Made by a program: the position numbers and the translations under genes. A stretch of 64,000 nt of DNA. Source: Raphanus sativus. Lineage: Eukaryota > Streptophyta > Magnoliopsida > Brassicales > Brassicaceae. Of the stretch, positions 1-9,714 are shown in pieces; position 1 is the first letter of the stretch; each line of letters starts with the position of its first letter. The stretch lies in assembly GCF_000801105.2 (NCBI RefSeq), contig NC_079513.1, positions 25,202,273 through 25,266,272 of the forward strand. Direction: 5' to 3'. A model generated the notes under the pieces. The model was not told the origin of the DNA and did not search any database. It saw only the letters and a program-made list of their open reading frames with translations.

Positions 1-484
1 ACGAGTAAAGTCGTTTTAAAAGCTTCAATCTTCTTCCAATATACTGTACCTGAATCACAATTTTTGACCCAATAAAAGCTTTAATCTTCTTCCAGTCTCT
101 GTCAAACTTAAAAAAATTATAAAAAGAAAAACACAAGCACAAGAGTTATCAGATCAAATACCAAACAAGCTTTAATATATGATGCGTCTATTATACCACC
201 AACCTCAGTACAGCTTCAATCGAATCTCAAAACGGTGAATTTGAATAGCCATTAATGGTGAAAGCTCAAAGAAAATAGAAATTAACTCACAGCTGAAGAG
301 CTTCGAGGAACTTGTCGTGCCCAGGCTCCGTCCAGCTCTCCCTCGACTTGGTGATGGTATAAGGCTTCCTAATCTTCTTGCTGAGATCATCCGACGAAGA
401 AACTGACTGTCGCATCAACAGCCACGACGGTGAACGGAGGCATCTAGAATGGAGGGAGAAGACTCTGTGTTCCTTTTCCATCAC
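1..484 (-). pseudogene. REVEILLE/LHY-CCA1-like MYB 5' fragment, probably broken
   Basis: The minus strand reads the start of a single-MYB (SHAQKYF-class) REVEILLE/LCL circadian transcription factor. Exon 1 (484-291) carries [15 protein letters not shown] and [10 protein letters not shown] and ends at a good donor, GTGAGT. Exon 2 (about 107-50) reads FDRDWKKIKAFIGSKIVIQ and ends at a GT donor. Family members bind evening-element promoters. The first in-frame Met is at 484; a second, just before a Ser/Asp-rich stretch, is at 415. The exon 2 acceptor looks damaged: keeping the frame needs AA|G where AG|G is expected, and using the AG that is present shifts the frame to an early stop. Part of exon 2 is also repeated at 18-38, inside what should be the next intron. 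The SHAQKYF exon is not in the window. Which REVEILLE member it derives from cannot be told. Family assignment is firm; pseudogene status is an inference. Confidence 0.7.
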
Positions 485-569
485 CCACTGTGTGATCGAG
501 AAAAGAGAGAGGCGGACGATTTCGTCGAAAGAGAGGAAGAATGGTGAATGTCTGACACGTGTTCATAAG

Positions 570-2026
570 CAACGGGTCTTCTGACTCTTAATTAAGCAGC
601 GTGGCTTCTTTAATTACGCAATTTTTATTTTTTTTTAAATCTAAAAACACTAAAATCCCGGGCTAAGCACCCGCGTTGATGATGCTCTTAGAGAGTAAAA
701 CAAAGAAAAATAGCAATGTTGTTACACTGATCAATTTGGCATCTTTGAAGTGCCAACCATTTAGGTTTGGATACCGGCATTTTATTTGACTTAATTTGTA
801 AAAAAACAACAACAAAGATTAGCTTCAAAAAGACACTTTTCTTTGTGATCACTGTTCTTGGAAAGTTTACTCTAAATCATATTTTTCCTTCATATTTATA
901 TATGCATATCTGTTAAAAGGTCTTGTCAACATCGATCAATGAGTTCATATCGGTTTATAAACCGCTCCGGCAGCTCTCTGTATTTCAGAACCAAGCAATC
1001 GTCAACTTTTCCAAACCAGTTATAACGATGGTTAGCCACGTACTCATATAGACACTGAGTCTCTCAGATGAGTGGGAAATATGGAGAATGCGTTCAATGC
1101 TGAATAAGGCAGAGGCAAGTATGATAAGGGCAGCTTGCGAAGTAAATGTCTCGTGCATAAGATGCGCTGAAATCAAATTGGAATCGGAACCGGAATCGGT
1201 TTTAATGTAACTGTACTATTATGTTTTAAACGATACTATTATTCAGTATAAATGTTGGAAAGTGGCTGGGAAACTAGAAAGGCATGAAATGATTAGCTAA
1301 ATGTTTATGCATTATCGTGAAGGTCAACGATGTATTTATTTCAACTGCACCAGCTTTGCTGACTTTTTATATTTGTAGATGCATCATCTTCATTAGTTTT
1401 GGCTTACATGGATGATGTATATGCTTTATTTTCAATGGATATTCCAACTACGTTGTTAAACAAGTCGTCATTGCTCATTTTAGTTGTTCACCAAATCCAA
1501 CCTCGCCTAGTAATCTCTAGTTTTAATGTATTACGCTAAATGTATTTGGATCTATTTTAGTATTTTATCATTCGAATGCAATGGTTGTAAAAAATGTATA
1601 TTTGCCTATCAATTCCAAGTATTAATTTTATCAAATCTCGCTAGCTACAAGCATATACATTTTTTGGGTCAAAATGTATATATGTACATTTTATTTATTT
1701 ATTTTTCGGAATGCAAAAAAAAAAGGAGTAGAAATAGCCGACAAAAAAACAGATAAAAAGAGTTACGAAAGTACAGATCACAGAGCGACACGTGGAGTAA
1801 TCTGGAAGCGAGTTATTAGAGCAGCCACAACAGAGAGTTTAACCGAGTCCTTAGCGTGTTTTTCGAGACAAACAATATAAAAATAATAATAAAAAATTGG
1901 TAACCGAAGGATTGATCAAGGATTGATCCTTAATTAAGGATTTTAAGGATCAAGTCCTTAACGACGTGGCAATGCGTGAGTGGTCCGGCTGAGCTAGGGT
2001 TGTGTTTCGCGTGTTTCACTCTCTCC
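570..2026. other. Spacer, no gene supported
   Basis: AT-rich spacer with only short, low-quality open frames. A short minus-strand frame at 985-1176 has no recognisable domain. At about 1905-1962 there is a dense set of inverted and direct copies of AAGGAT/ATCCTT around TTAATTAA, which looks like the edge of a small inverted-repeat element. Nothing else is supported. Confidence 0.5.
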
Positions 2027-3120
2027 ATCACGGAAAAAAAAATTCTCTCCAAGAAGAAAAGCGATTGTGAAACAGTGAAGGTAAATCGAAGGTGATGATG
2101 GGGGATGATGAATTTGGACAGGAAGATGATGAATTAAGGAACCTTGGATCGGGGTGTACGAAGGTGGGTGTGAAGATTCCGGCGGCGTGGAGGAAATTGG
2201 GTGGGTGTGAAGATTCCGGCGGCGTGTACGAAGGTGGGTGTGAAGATTCCGGCGGCGTCTGATAATCTGAGTTTCAGGTTCTAATACGTCCTTCTCCTGC
2301 CCTTCGAATAAATGTTACTTGTGGTCTTTTTTGGTCTCTGGAGTTCCTTGGTGGCTTCTTAGTTTTGAAGCAATAGAAAGAGGTTGAGGCTTTGTTCTGT
2401 CCATATGAAGGTGTGGTTGAGATGACTGTTCTACCGGGTGTTTGTTTCTTCTTGATTTAGGTTTTGGTTTCATCTTAGTGATGGTGTGTGGTCATCGTGA
2501 ATGGGTGGTTCAGATAATGGTTTTAACTCTTCATGAAGAACTTCTACTTCTCATGCTCTTTTGCCTAGTTGTGGTGAGACTTCCGAGTTCCCAGATTGCT
2601 ACATTGATTCTATTAATGATGATTGTTTACAGGAAGAAGGCATGTTTCGATGCAATTATCAAGAACCTTCTTCGGACTAACCAATCTTCTCTTAATGGAA
2701 GGTATAGTATAATGATATGTGGACACTCACTCTGTTTTGCAAGGAATGTGTTGTGATAATAACTTTCTTTCTCTGTTTTTTTTTTTGCTGCTGCTGCTTG
2801 TGTAAAAAAACGAAGATGAAGTGATTGGTGGCAAGAGAAAACATCTGAAACCAGGTAACGTATCTCCTCGTCCCTGCCCATATAACGTGTTACCCCCTTC
2901 CTTACGTTGAGACTTTTACAGTCCCTGCAATCTCAAACGAAGATGAAGCTGAGGTTGCTTCCTGAAGCGTTTTGGAGAGGATACAAGGGTTGTTTGTTCT
3001 TGATCTCTCCAACAATCAGCTCCAGGTTACTTCTTGTTCCTTTTGAAATTACAATGTTATGTTGCATTGCTGTTTTGGATCTGTTCTTAAGGTAAAAAAA
3101 AAAAATCTAAGAACTCTATA
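2027..3120 (+). pseudogene. Degraded gene-fragment region with LRR-like piece
   Basis: This stretch looks exon-like but keeps no long frame. At about 2978-3025 the plus strand reads LERIQGLFVLDLSNNQLQ followed by a GT, which resembles a leucine-rich repeat of the plant intracellular Ras-group LRR (PIRL) type. The frame just upstream is broken by a stop. Around 2530-2670 another frame reads short acidic and Cys-containing peptide interrupted by stops. At 2095 a short frame begins MGDDEFGQEDDEL and runs into a 33-37 bp tandem repeat. Together these look like captured or decayed host gene pieces rather than one gene. The PIRL suggestion is from residue pattern only. Confidence 0.35.
2154..2256 (+). 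repeat. Tandem repeat, three GC-rich units
   Basis: Three consecutive units of 33, 37 and 33 bp share the core GGGTGTGAAGATTCCGGCGG. The first and third are the same; the middle one carries a GGAGGAAATTGG variant. The array stands out from the AT-rich surroundings. Confidence 0.8.
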
Positions 3121-3123
3121 TTA

Positions 3124-3240
3124 GTAACACCATTGGACATATAAATTGTGATTAGAATCCTAAACTATTCAAAAAATAAAAAATAAAACAAATAATATTA
3201 ATCTATTCCTAAGGATTCCAATGGTGGGTAACACCATTGG
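3124..3240. repeat. Small inverted-repeat element (possible MITE) upstream of BCCP1
   Basis: AACACCATTGG occurs at both edges, and the right edge forms a perfect 9-bp hairpin (CCAATGGTG at 3218-3226, CACCATTGG at 3232-3240). The interior is AT-rich. It lies about 100 bp before the BCCP1 start codon. A clean target-site duplication was not found, so the MITE call is tentative. Confidence 0.4.
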
Positions 3241-3338
3241 AGTTGATCTTATAATCTCACACATCTCTCACGCACGCTCGCTCGCTGGAGTGAGAGAGAC
3301 CTAAACCCGATCTGCACCCAAACAAGAAGAAGTGAAGA

Positions 3339-5242
3339 ATGGCGTCTTCTTCGCTCTCCGTCACGTCTCCGGCTGCTTCCGTCGTCACCCAAACATCATC
3401 ACACTTACCTCTCCCACCAACCTCCCGCCCTCGCAGAGTTTCCTTTCGTCTCTCCCCCAAGCCTAAGCTCCGCTTCCTCTCCAAGGTATCATTACCATTT
3501 CCTTCCCTATTCAGAGTTTTTTTCTAGTGAGATTTTATTTCCTCAATCAAGTTTGTCTCTAATCGTCGTCGTTTTGATTTTTTTTTTTTGTCATTGATGA
3601 TACATTCTAGTTAAGCATTATAGAGTCTTTTACAGTTTCTCTTCTCTCAGATTTATTCAGATTTTGTCTGAATTCAAATGTCTTAAAAAGTACATGCACC
3701 TTCATTTATATACATATATACAATATATCTGAAATAAAAGACTTTTGTATGTAAACAAAATTGCAGCCTAGTCGCAGTAGCTACCCTGTGGTGAAAGCCC
3801 AATCTAACCAGGTAACCTCTATCTCTTTGACAAATGTGTCGTGTCTCTTGGTTCTTTCATTTATGGACTCTCTCTCTCCTTCTTCTTTTTAAAGGTTGTT
3901 AGCAGTGCCTCATCAAATGCTCCTCCAGCTTCTTCATCAACTGATTTAGCTACAGAAGAGTCTATCTCTGAGTTTCTTACCCAAGTAACAACTCTTGTCA
4001 AGTAAGTACTGTTTTCCCCTGTTCTATTGTTTAAGCTTGTTAGCCATGATTGATACTCTACCTCCATCATGCCAGGCTTGTTGATTCGAGAGACATCGTC
4101 GAGTTGCAGTTGAAACAACTCGACTATGAACTTGTCATTCGCAAAAAGGAAGCCTTGCCGCAACCCGAGTCCCCTGCACAATATGTTATGATGCAGCAGC
4201 AACCAAACCAATCGTCTTATGTGCAGTCTGTGGCTCCTCCTCCTCCTCCTCCTTCTGCAACACCTGCTGCTGCCTCACCACCAGCGCCTTCTACTCCTGC
4301 CTCTTTGCCTCCACCATCTCCAGCGAAATCGTCGCTTCCTACTGTTAAGAGCCCCATGGCTGGCACTTTCTACCGTAGTCCTGGACCTGGCGAACCACCC
4401 TTTATCAAGGTTAGGATCTTTGCTAATTTCTGTACCCCGGTTTTAAAGAACCTGTTAGTTGGTAAATAACCTGGCCCTTATTTGCAAAACAGCAAAATAG
4501 ACCTAAGATTTTTGGTTGAGATTAATGTGCTTTAATACATAGGAAAGCAGAAGGATAATCATTATTTTTGCATTTCAGTGTGTTGATTCGTATGATATGG
4601 ACTTTCTTGCTGTTTTAGGTTGGAGATAAAGTGCAGAAGGGGCAAGTTCTCTGCATCGTTGAAGCCATGAAGTTGATGAATGAAATAGAGGTGAGCTCAT
4701 AAATCTTCTGATGTATCACAGCTATTTATTCAGAGTATTTACCCTAACTATTTTAAATCATCTCTTACCAAATTGTTTTCTACTTACAGCTTATTAATCT
4801 TATTCTTAGTCCATCTTACTTTTTTTGGTCTATATCTTGCCCTTTAGATAACTTTACGTTGCAGTGTCAAAACTTTGTGATTCACTTGTCAGTAACATTC
4901 AGATGAACGAATACTTATGCTTAGCGTGTAACAGTCTTTAAAATCCTACATCTAACCTACTCTTCGGCTTTGGGGTTTGAAAAACCTGAGGATATTCATT
5001 TCTTTATCCAACTCTGAAACTTGATTTTCTTCTCTTCAGTCTGACCAAACGGGAACCGTAGTGGATATCGTTGCAGAAGATGGCAAACCTGTTAGCCTCG
5101 ACACTGTAAGTTTTCTTATTTTTCTAACACTCACTTTCTTGAACTCAAGGTTACTTAGAATCTCTGCAGTTTCTGAAAGAGATATATCTCTACTGATATC
5201 AATGTTATTGTTTTCCAGCCTCTGTTTGTGGTTCAACCGTAG
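3339..5242 (+). CDS. CAC1: Biotin carboxyl carrier protein 1 of plastid acetyl-CoA carboxylase
   Basis: BCCP subunit of the heteromeric plastid acetyl-CoA carboxylase. It carries the biotin that receives CO2 from biotin carboxylase and passes it to acetyl-CoA, the first step of fatty acid synthesis. I place seven coding exons: 3339-3485, 3767-3811, 3895-4001, 4076-4409, 4619-4690, 5040-5105 and 5219-5242, joining to 264 aa. The first ~60 residues are Ser/Thr/Arg-rich and acid-poor, as in a chloroplast transit peptide. A Pro/Ala/Ser-rich hinge lies at about residues 110-170. The biotinyl domain holds EAMKLM with the acceptor lysine at about residue 229, and SDQTGTVVDIVAEDGKPV follows. The C-terminus is PLFVVQP, typical of the family. 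Length and exon pattern match Arabidopsis BCCP1 (CAC1A). BCCP2 is the alternative; flanking synteny favours BCCP1. Confidence 0.93.
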
Positions 5243-5648
5243 AATCGGCACCATTGAGAAGTGGATAAAAGAGGCTATTAAATTCAATCTCTATGCTTTT
5301 GGTAAAAACTACTTCTTGAGACTCATGTGTCCTCTTCGTTTGTTACTGTTGAAAATCTGTTAGCTTTTTTTTTCTTTTGTTAGTTTGATGAGTGAGTTGG
5401 TTAAAGATGAGAGAGCTCTGTTTTATTTACGCACGAATTCTTGGTTCTGTTTTATTGCAATTTTCCTAATCAAAAATATATAGCTAATTATTTCTATGGG
5501 CTGGACTCGGCCCATATAAGGAAAGAGCCCAACGTTTGTAATTAATAACGAAACTGAAATAACTAATAAGAACTGTGAAAGTCTCTCGAAGAATTAAATA
5601 AAGTCTCTTCATCGAAGAAACGGATTTGCTTTTGGTTCCTCTCTCTCA

Positions 5649-6448
5649 ATGGCTACTATTCGTAGAGATCTGTTCTTCATCATCATCGTCATCATCGCCA
5701 CTCTCTTCCTCGACACCTCCTCCTCCCTCCCGGATCCTTCCTTCTACGATTACCTCCGCGAGAGCGGCCTCCCCGCGGGGATAGTCCCCAAGGGAGTCAC
5801 CAACTTCTCGATCGACGTCAAAACGGGCCGTTTCACCGTCGCCCTCCCCGTCCCCTGCGACGCGAAGTTCGAGAACCAGTTCCACTTCGACTACAACATC
5901 TCCGGCGTCCTCTCCGACGGCCGGATCGGGAACCTGTCCGGCGTCACGCAGAAGGAGCTCTTCCTTTGGTTCGCCGTCAAGGGGATACACGTGGATCCCG
6001 TCAGCTCGGGGCTCATCCACTTCGACGTCGGCGTCGCTGATAAGCAGCTCTCTCTGTCGCTGTTCGAGTCGCCTCGCGATTGCACCGCCGCGGAGTTCGA
6101 GCGCCGCTCCGTCGTTGATCGTCTCTCTGAACCTCGTGGTGATGATGATCTGAAGGTTAGGTTCTCGCGATTCAGATAGTTAGGGTTTTAAATTGCATCG
6201 ATTAGTTTCGTCAAAATTGATTATAATGCGGTTCAGATAGTTAGGGTTTTGGATTTTCCCCCAAACATTAAATTGATTATAAGAATCTTTGTAAAATTGG
6301 GTTTTGTTTTTTTAGAGATGCTTTGTGACTTGTTGCTGTTGTTGTTGTGTTTGTTCACTTTAATTTCTTTACAATGCAGAAGCAATCTTCTGGAGATATA
6401 CAGTCGATCTTTGGACCACCGAGGAATCGCTGGACAGTATCATCTTAG
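5649..6448 (+). CDS. DUF538 family secreted protein
   Basis: Small plant protein of the DUF538 family, of unsettled biochemical function. Two exons, 5649-6155 and 6380-6448, give 191 aa. The intron starts GTTAGG after DDDLK and ends TGCAG before KQSSGDIQSIFGPPRNRW. The first exon also reads through to a stop at 6179, which would wrongly give a 176-aa product. Residues 1-26 form a hydrophobic signal peptide (FFIIIVIIATLFL). The family pattern follows: YDYLRESGLPAGIVPKGV near residue 34, then FSIDVKTGRFTVALPVPC and a GVTQKELFLWF stretch. It most likely enters the secretory pathway. It lies 406 bp after BCCP1 on the same strand, as in Arabidopsis (At5g16380 by memory). The first exon is markedly GC-richer than its surroundings, as are other intron-poor genes here. 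Confidence 0.88.
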
Positions 6449-8079
6449 TTTTTTTCTTTTTTGGAAAGAGCTGCAAGTTCCACTGAATACTGATGAGTGA
6501 TGATGATGTCTCTGGTATGGTGTGCCTTGTAAAGAGTTTGGGTTTTAAGTTCTTTTTTTTGTGTGTGTGGTATACTATATCAGTTAGTATCAGCAGCACT
6601 ACTAGTATAAAGCTTCATGACTGCGTAGAGAAACTTAGGAGGTATGAGTACTTTTTTGGTTTGTAATAGATTAGGGGTTTAAGACATATATATATACATA
6701 TATGCTGCGTGTGGATTTTTTTCAGACACATTGGTGTGTTCTGTTATCACTCTTTATGATGCATGAATTGTTTTGTTTTGTTTAGTGGTGTGATTTAAAG
6801 TTGAATTCACCAGCAAACTTTCCTTTGAGAGATGACATCTCTGAGATGTCAATGGCGACTAGTGTAATGAGATTTTGATTGTAGTACAGAGACAGAGCAG
6901 ATTAGTCAGTGAGTAATGGTTTACATCAAAATGAATTTTCGCACTATGAAATTAAAGATGGTATATATATCACTAATTACCATAACTTTCTTTCCATGTT
7001 TCTCATTAGTTTCATTACACTTGTTTATTAGTGCAAGTCGTTGTTGGTCCCTGCGCGTCTCTTCTAAGAGTTGGCTTTTTCTTGAGGACTCGTCTTTTCG
7101 TTTCAAGCGTGGTTTTAGTGGGGCCTTAAACTAAGTAATAATTCGCGAACATACAAATGAAGAAGACAATATAAAGCCCCCTTTAACTTTAATGTTTAAG
7201 ACTTTATACGTCTTGTCTTTCCTCCCGACACACTTGACAATGTTAGTTAAACCTTCAAAATCCATTAAGAAACCCCGAACATGCAAATGCAAATGAAGAA
7301 GACAGGGATGCATTGCGCTTTTATGTCAAGACTTTATACGTCTTGTCTTTCCTCCCGACACATTTGAAATGTCAGTTTTAGACTTCATATCAAAACTGTT
7401 TATTCTATGCATTATTTAATGGAAAATTGCATTTGTATAACAATCAAAAAAAATTATTTGATTGTTTGATTACATTTGATTTCTATGAATATTTTACAGT
7501 TAGATTAATTTTTTTTTTAAATTTCATAGTTATTTTGTTAATATTTAAAATTTCACTGATATGAGATATTAATTTATATAAAATATAGTCTTTAAAAATT
7601 ACATTTTTGGTAAAAAAATTAAAATACATTAAAGTTTAAATTAAACATTTGAAATATAAATATATTTTTAGTTACAGTTTTAATATTAATTTAATAGTAA
7701 TACAAATAATTGATATTTATCAAAACTATTAAAAGCTAAAAAAATCTTGATTAGTAATACAGTAATTAAAAATATTCATTTTTAATGTAATATTTAGTGT
7801 TATGATTAAAAATTCAAAAAAGAATTAGTATTAAATTTACATTAAAATAATGTAATTTTGACACTAAAATAATGTTATAGGTTGGAGATACACAAAAAGA
7901 ACAAGAACCAAACTCAACCAAAATGTTAGTTAAACCTTAAAAATCCACTAAGAAAACCTGAACATGCAAATGAAGAAGACAGCGACACATTTCACTTTTA
8001 TGTTTAAAAATTCTATGCGTTTTTCACCCCACACGTTTGAGAATGTTAGATAAACCTTCAAAATCCAAAAAGAAAAAAA
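6449..8079. other. Spacer with repeated tRNA 3'-flank units
   Basis: No gene is supported. The left part is the 3' flank of the DUF538 gene. The centre (about 7390-7880) is extremely AT-rich. Three related units of roughly 100-130 bp begin near 7150, 7278 and 7962. Each contains ATGAAGAAGACA and a version of TTTAAGACTTTATACGTCTT or AATGTTAGTTAAACCTTC. The last unit abuts the tRNA-Ser gene, so the units are repeats of its 3' flank. Confidence 0.6.
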
Positions 8080-8161
8080 CGTGAACGGCAGGATTCGAAC
8101 CTGCGCGGGCAAAGCCCACATGATTTCTAGTCATGCCCGATAACCACTCCGGCACGTCCAC
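8080..8161 (-). tRNA. tRNA-Ser (anticodon AGA)
   Basis: An 82-nt serine tRNA on the minus strand. The acceptor stem pairs GTGGACG (8161-8155) with CGTTCAC (8087-8081), with the discriminator G at 8080. The anticodon stem CATGA/TCATG encloses the loop CTAGAAA, so the anticodon is AGA, reading UCU and, with inosine, UCC/UCA. A long class II variable arm (GGGC/GCCC) and the T arm GCAGG-TTCGAAT-CCTGC are intact. No intron is present. A run of seven Ts directly follows on the minus strand (8079-8073), a normal Pol III terminator. Confidence 0.96.
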
Positions 8162-8349
8162 ATCTTGCTGATAAATCAACAACAAAACCTATATTTTTGT
8201 TACTTCATTTAGTCAACTCTTTCAATTTGTCCCAGACTGCCAGACACGAACTCAAAACTGAACGAGTTAAGTTATGGTAACGTTTCATTTCCTTACCAAT
8301 ATGTTGAGCTTGGATATTTTACCATGAACTGCAAAGACGTATGAATGAA

Positions 8350-8354
8350 TCTAT
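8350..8354. repeat. Target-site duplication, left copy
   Basis: TCTAT directly before the left LTR. The same five bases follow the right LTR at 13231-13235, fixing the limits of the copia insertion. Confidence 0.9.
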
Positions 8355-9301
8355 TGTTGGACCAAATAATTGTGAAAAGAAATCAACTTGGGCTGAGATA
8401 TAATAAAGTCCAAACTTGATTAAATGAGAGTATTTCTCAAATGTCCCACATTGGTTGTGAGAGACAAAATGGAGTTGCATATATATGTCTTTGAGACATG
8501 AGAGGATAATCAGCTCAGTGGAAGGAAGAGCTCCCCACGCGCGCGCCGCCGCCGCCGTCCGGCTCGGCGTGGGTTTGGGCTTGGGCTTGGGCTTGGGCTT
8601 GGGCTTGGGCTTGGGCTTGGGCTTGGGCTTGGGCTTGGGCTTGGGCTTGGGCTTGGGCTTGGGCTTGGGTCTTGGGTCTTGGTGGAGGGCCTCCGGCCCG
8701 TTAAGACTATTCTTTTTGGACCAAGTTAAGCTCAACGTTTTGCTATTTAATTTCTTAAAAACGGCATGACGTTCATGTGTAAACGGTGCGGTGTTCGTCT
8801 GAAAACGACACGACGTTTATCAGTTCGCCCAAAGATGAGAACGAGTCAAAAGAGAAGATCTTGCGGAGAAAGTTTCTCAACTCAACTCCCTCGATTTCCG
8901 CGAGATCGTCGCCCACGTGCAGCATCTGTTGCGGGAAGTGGGTCGTCTTCGTCTCTTTAAATATCGCCTCCTCTCTTCCTTCATTACTCACTTATTTTTC
9001 ATCACAACAAAAATCCCCTAGCGTAAGTCTTTAGTTTCGAGAGTGTTTCGTAGCGTCTATAGTTCGATAGGGCGTTCACGAGTGAAGCGTGAATCGTCGC
9101 CATGGTTTTATCCTGGGACTCTATATTCGTACAGTCCCGTCTCACTACGGAGCGAATATAAAGAGTTAAGGAAAGAGATATCATATCTCGACTCCATGAA
9201 CGTTTTCTTATCGGGTTTCATTTCGTCTATTCAATCGTTTCTTTCCTTAACATCTCGCTTTTATTATATCGTTTATTTGATTCGGTTTTCCGGCTTCTAC
9301 A
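8355..9301 (+). repeat. Left LTR (947 bp)
   Basis: Begins TGTTGGACCAAATAATTGTG and ends CCGGCTTCTACA (TG...CA). It contains a GC block (8536-8570), a GGGCTT hexamer array (about 8570-8690) and a TTTAAATA promoter-like box near 8957. It keeps a 79-bp segment (8765-8843) that is absent from the right LTR. Confidence 0.95.
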
Positions 9302-9714
9302 ATCTTAACTCTTTATCGCTTTATGTCTAAAGCTTTAATCGGATTGAAAAACGATTTATGAAACGGGTTTTAAGGTTTTGTAAACGGTTTCAAAAACGTG
9401 TTTGCGATCTGCTCTCTAGCACTTCCGCGAAACGTTTAAGATACTTTGTTATTCAAAACGTTATGTATTCGAATCGTTTCCACGAACGCTTCATAAAGCG
9501 AGTTTGTCAAACGATCTAAAAGTCTACACAAACGGTTTCTGCGAACGCTTTAAGCGAGTTTGCAAAACGTTTTCTCAGACTTAAATCGATATGATTTGGT
9601 TCAAACACCAAAAATGAAAATCGATTTAGATTATTATTTTTATTATTATATTAATAATAATTTGTTATTGTTGAATGGAGTTCTAATCCGTTTTCATGTT
9701 TTCTCAACAGAAAA
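9302..9714 (+). other. Copia leader, no canonical primer-binding site seen
   Basis: This 413-bp stretch lies between the left LTR and the ORF. It has many degenerate AAACGNTT/CGAACGCTT motifs. The bases right after the LTR (ATCTTAACTCTTT) do not match TGGTATCAGAGC, the primer site usual for plant copia elements. Confidence 0.6.

Noticed and set aside
985..1176. 63-aa hydrophobic minus-strand frame
   Set aside because: Short, no recognisable domain, no supporting splice or promoter context.
5649..6179. Single-exon 176-aa DUF538 protein
   Set aside because: Its last seven residues come from the intron; a second exon at 6380-6448 restores the usual family C-terminus.
8570..8690. Possible telomere-like repeat
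   Set aside because: The unit is GGGCTT, not the plant telomere unit TTTAGGG, and it lies inside an LTR.
8319..8735. Lys-Pro repeat protein on the minus strand (and the mirrored Gly-Leu frame on the plus strand)
   Set aside because: It is a translation of the GGGCTT array inside the LTR; the same artefact appears in the right LTR at 12297-12963.
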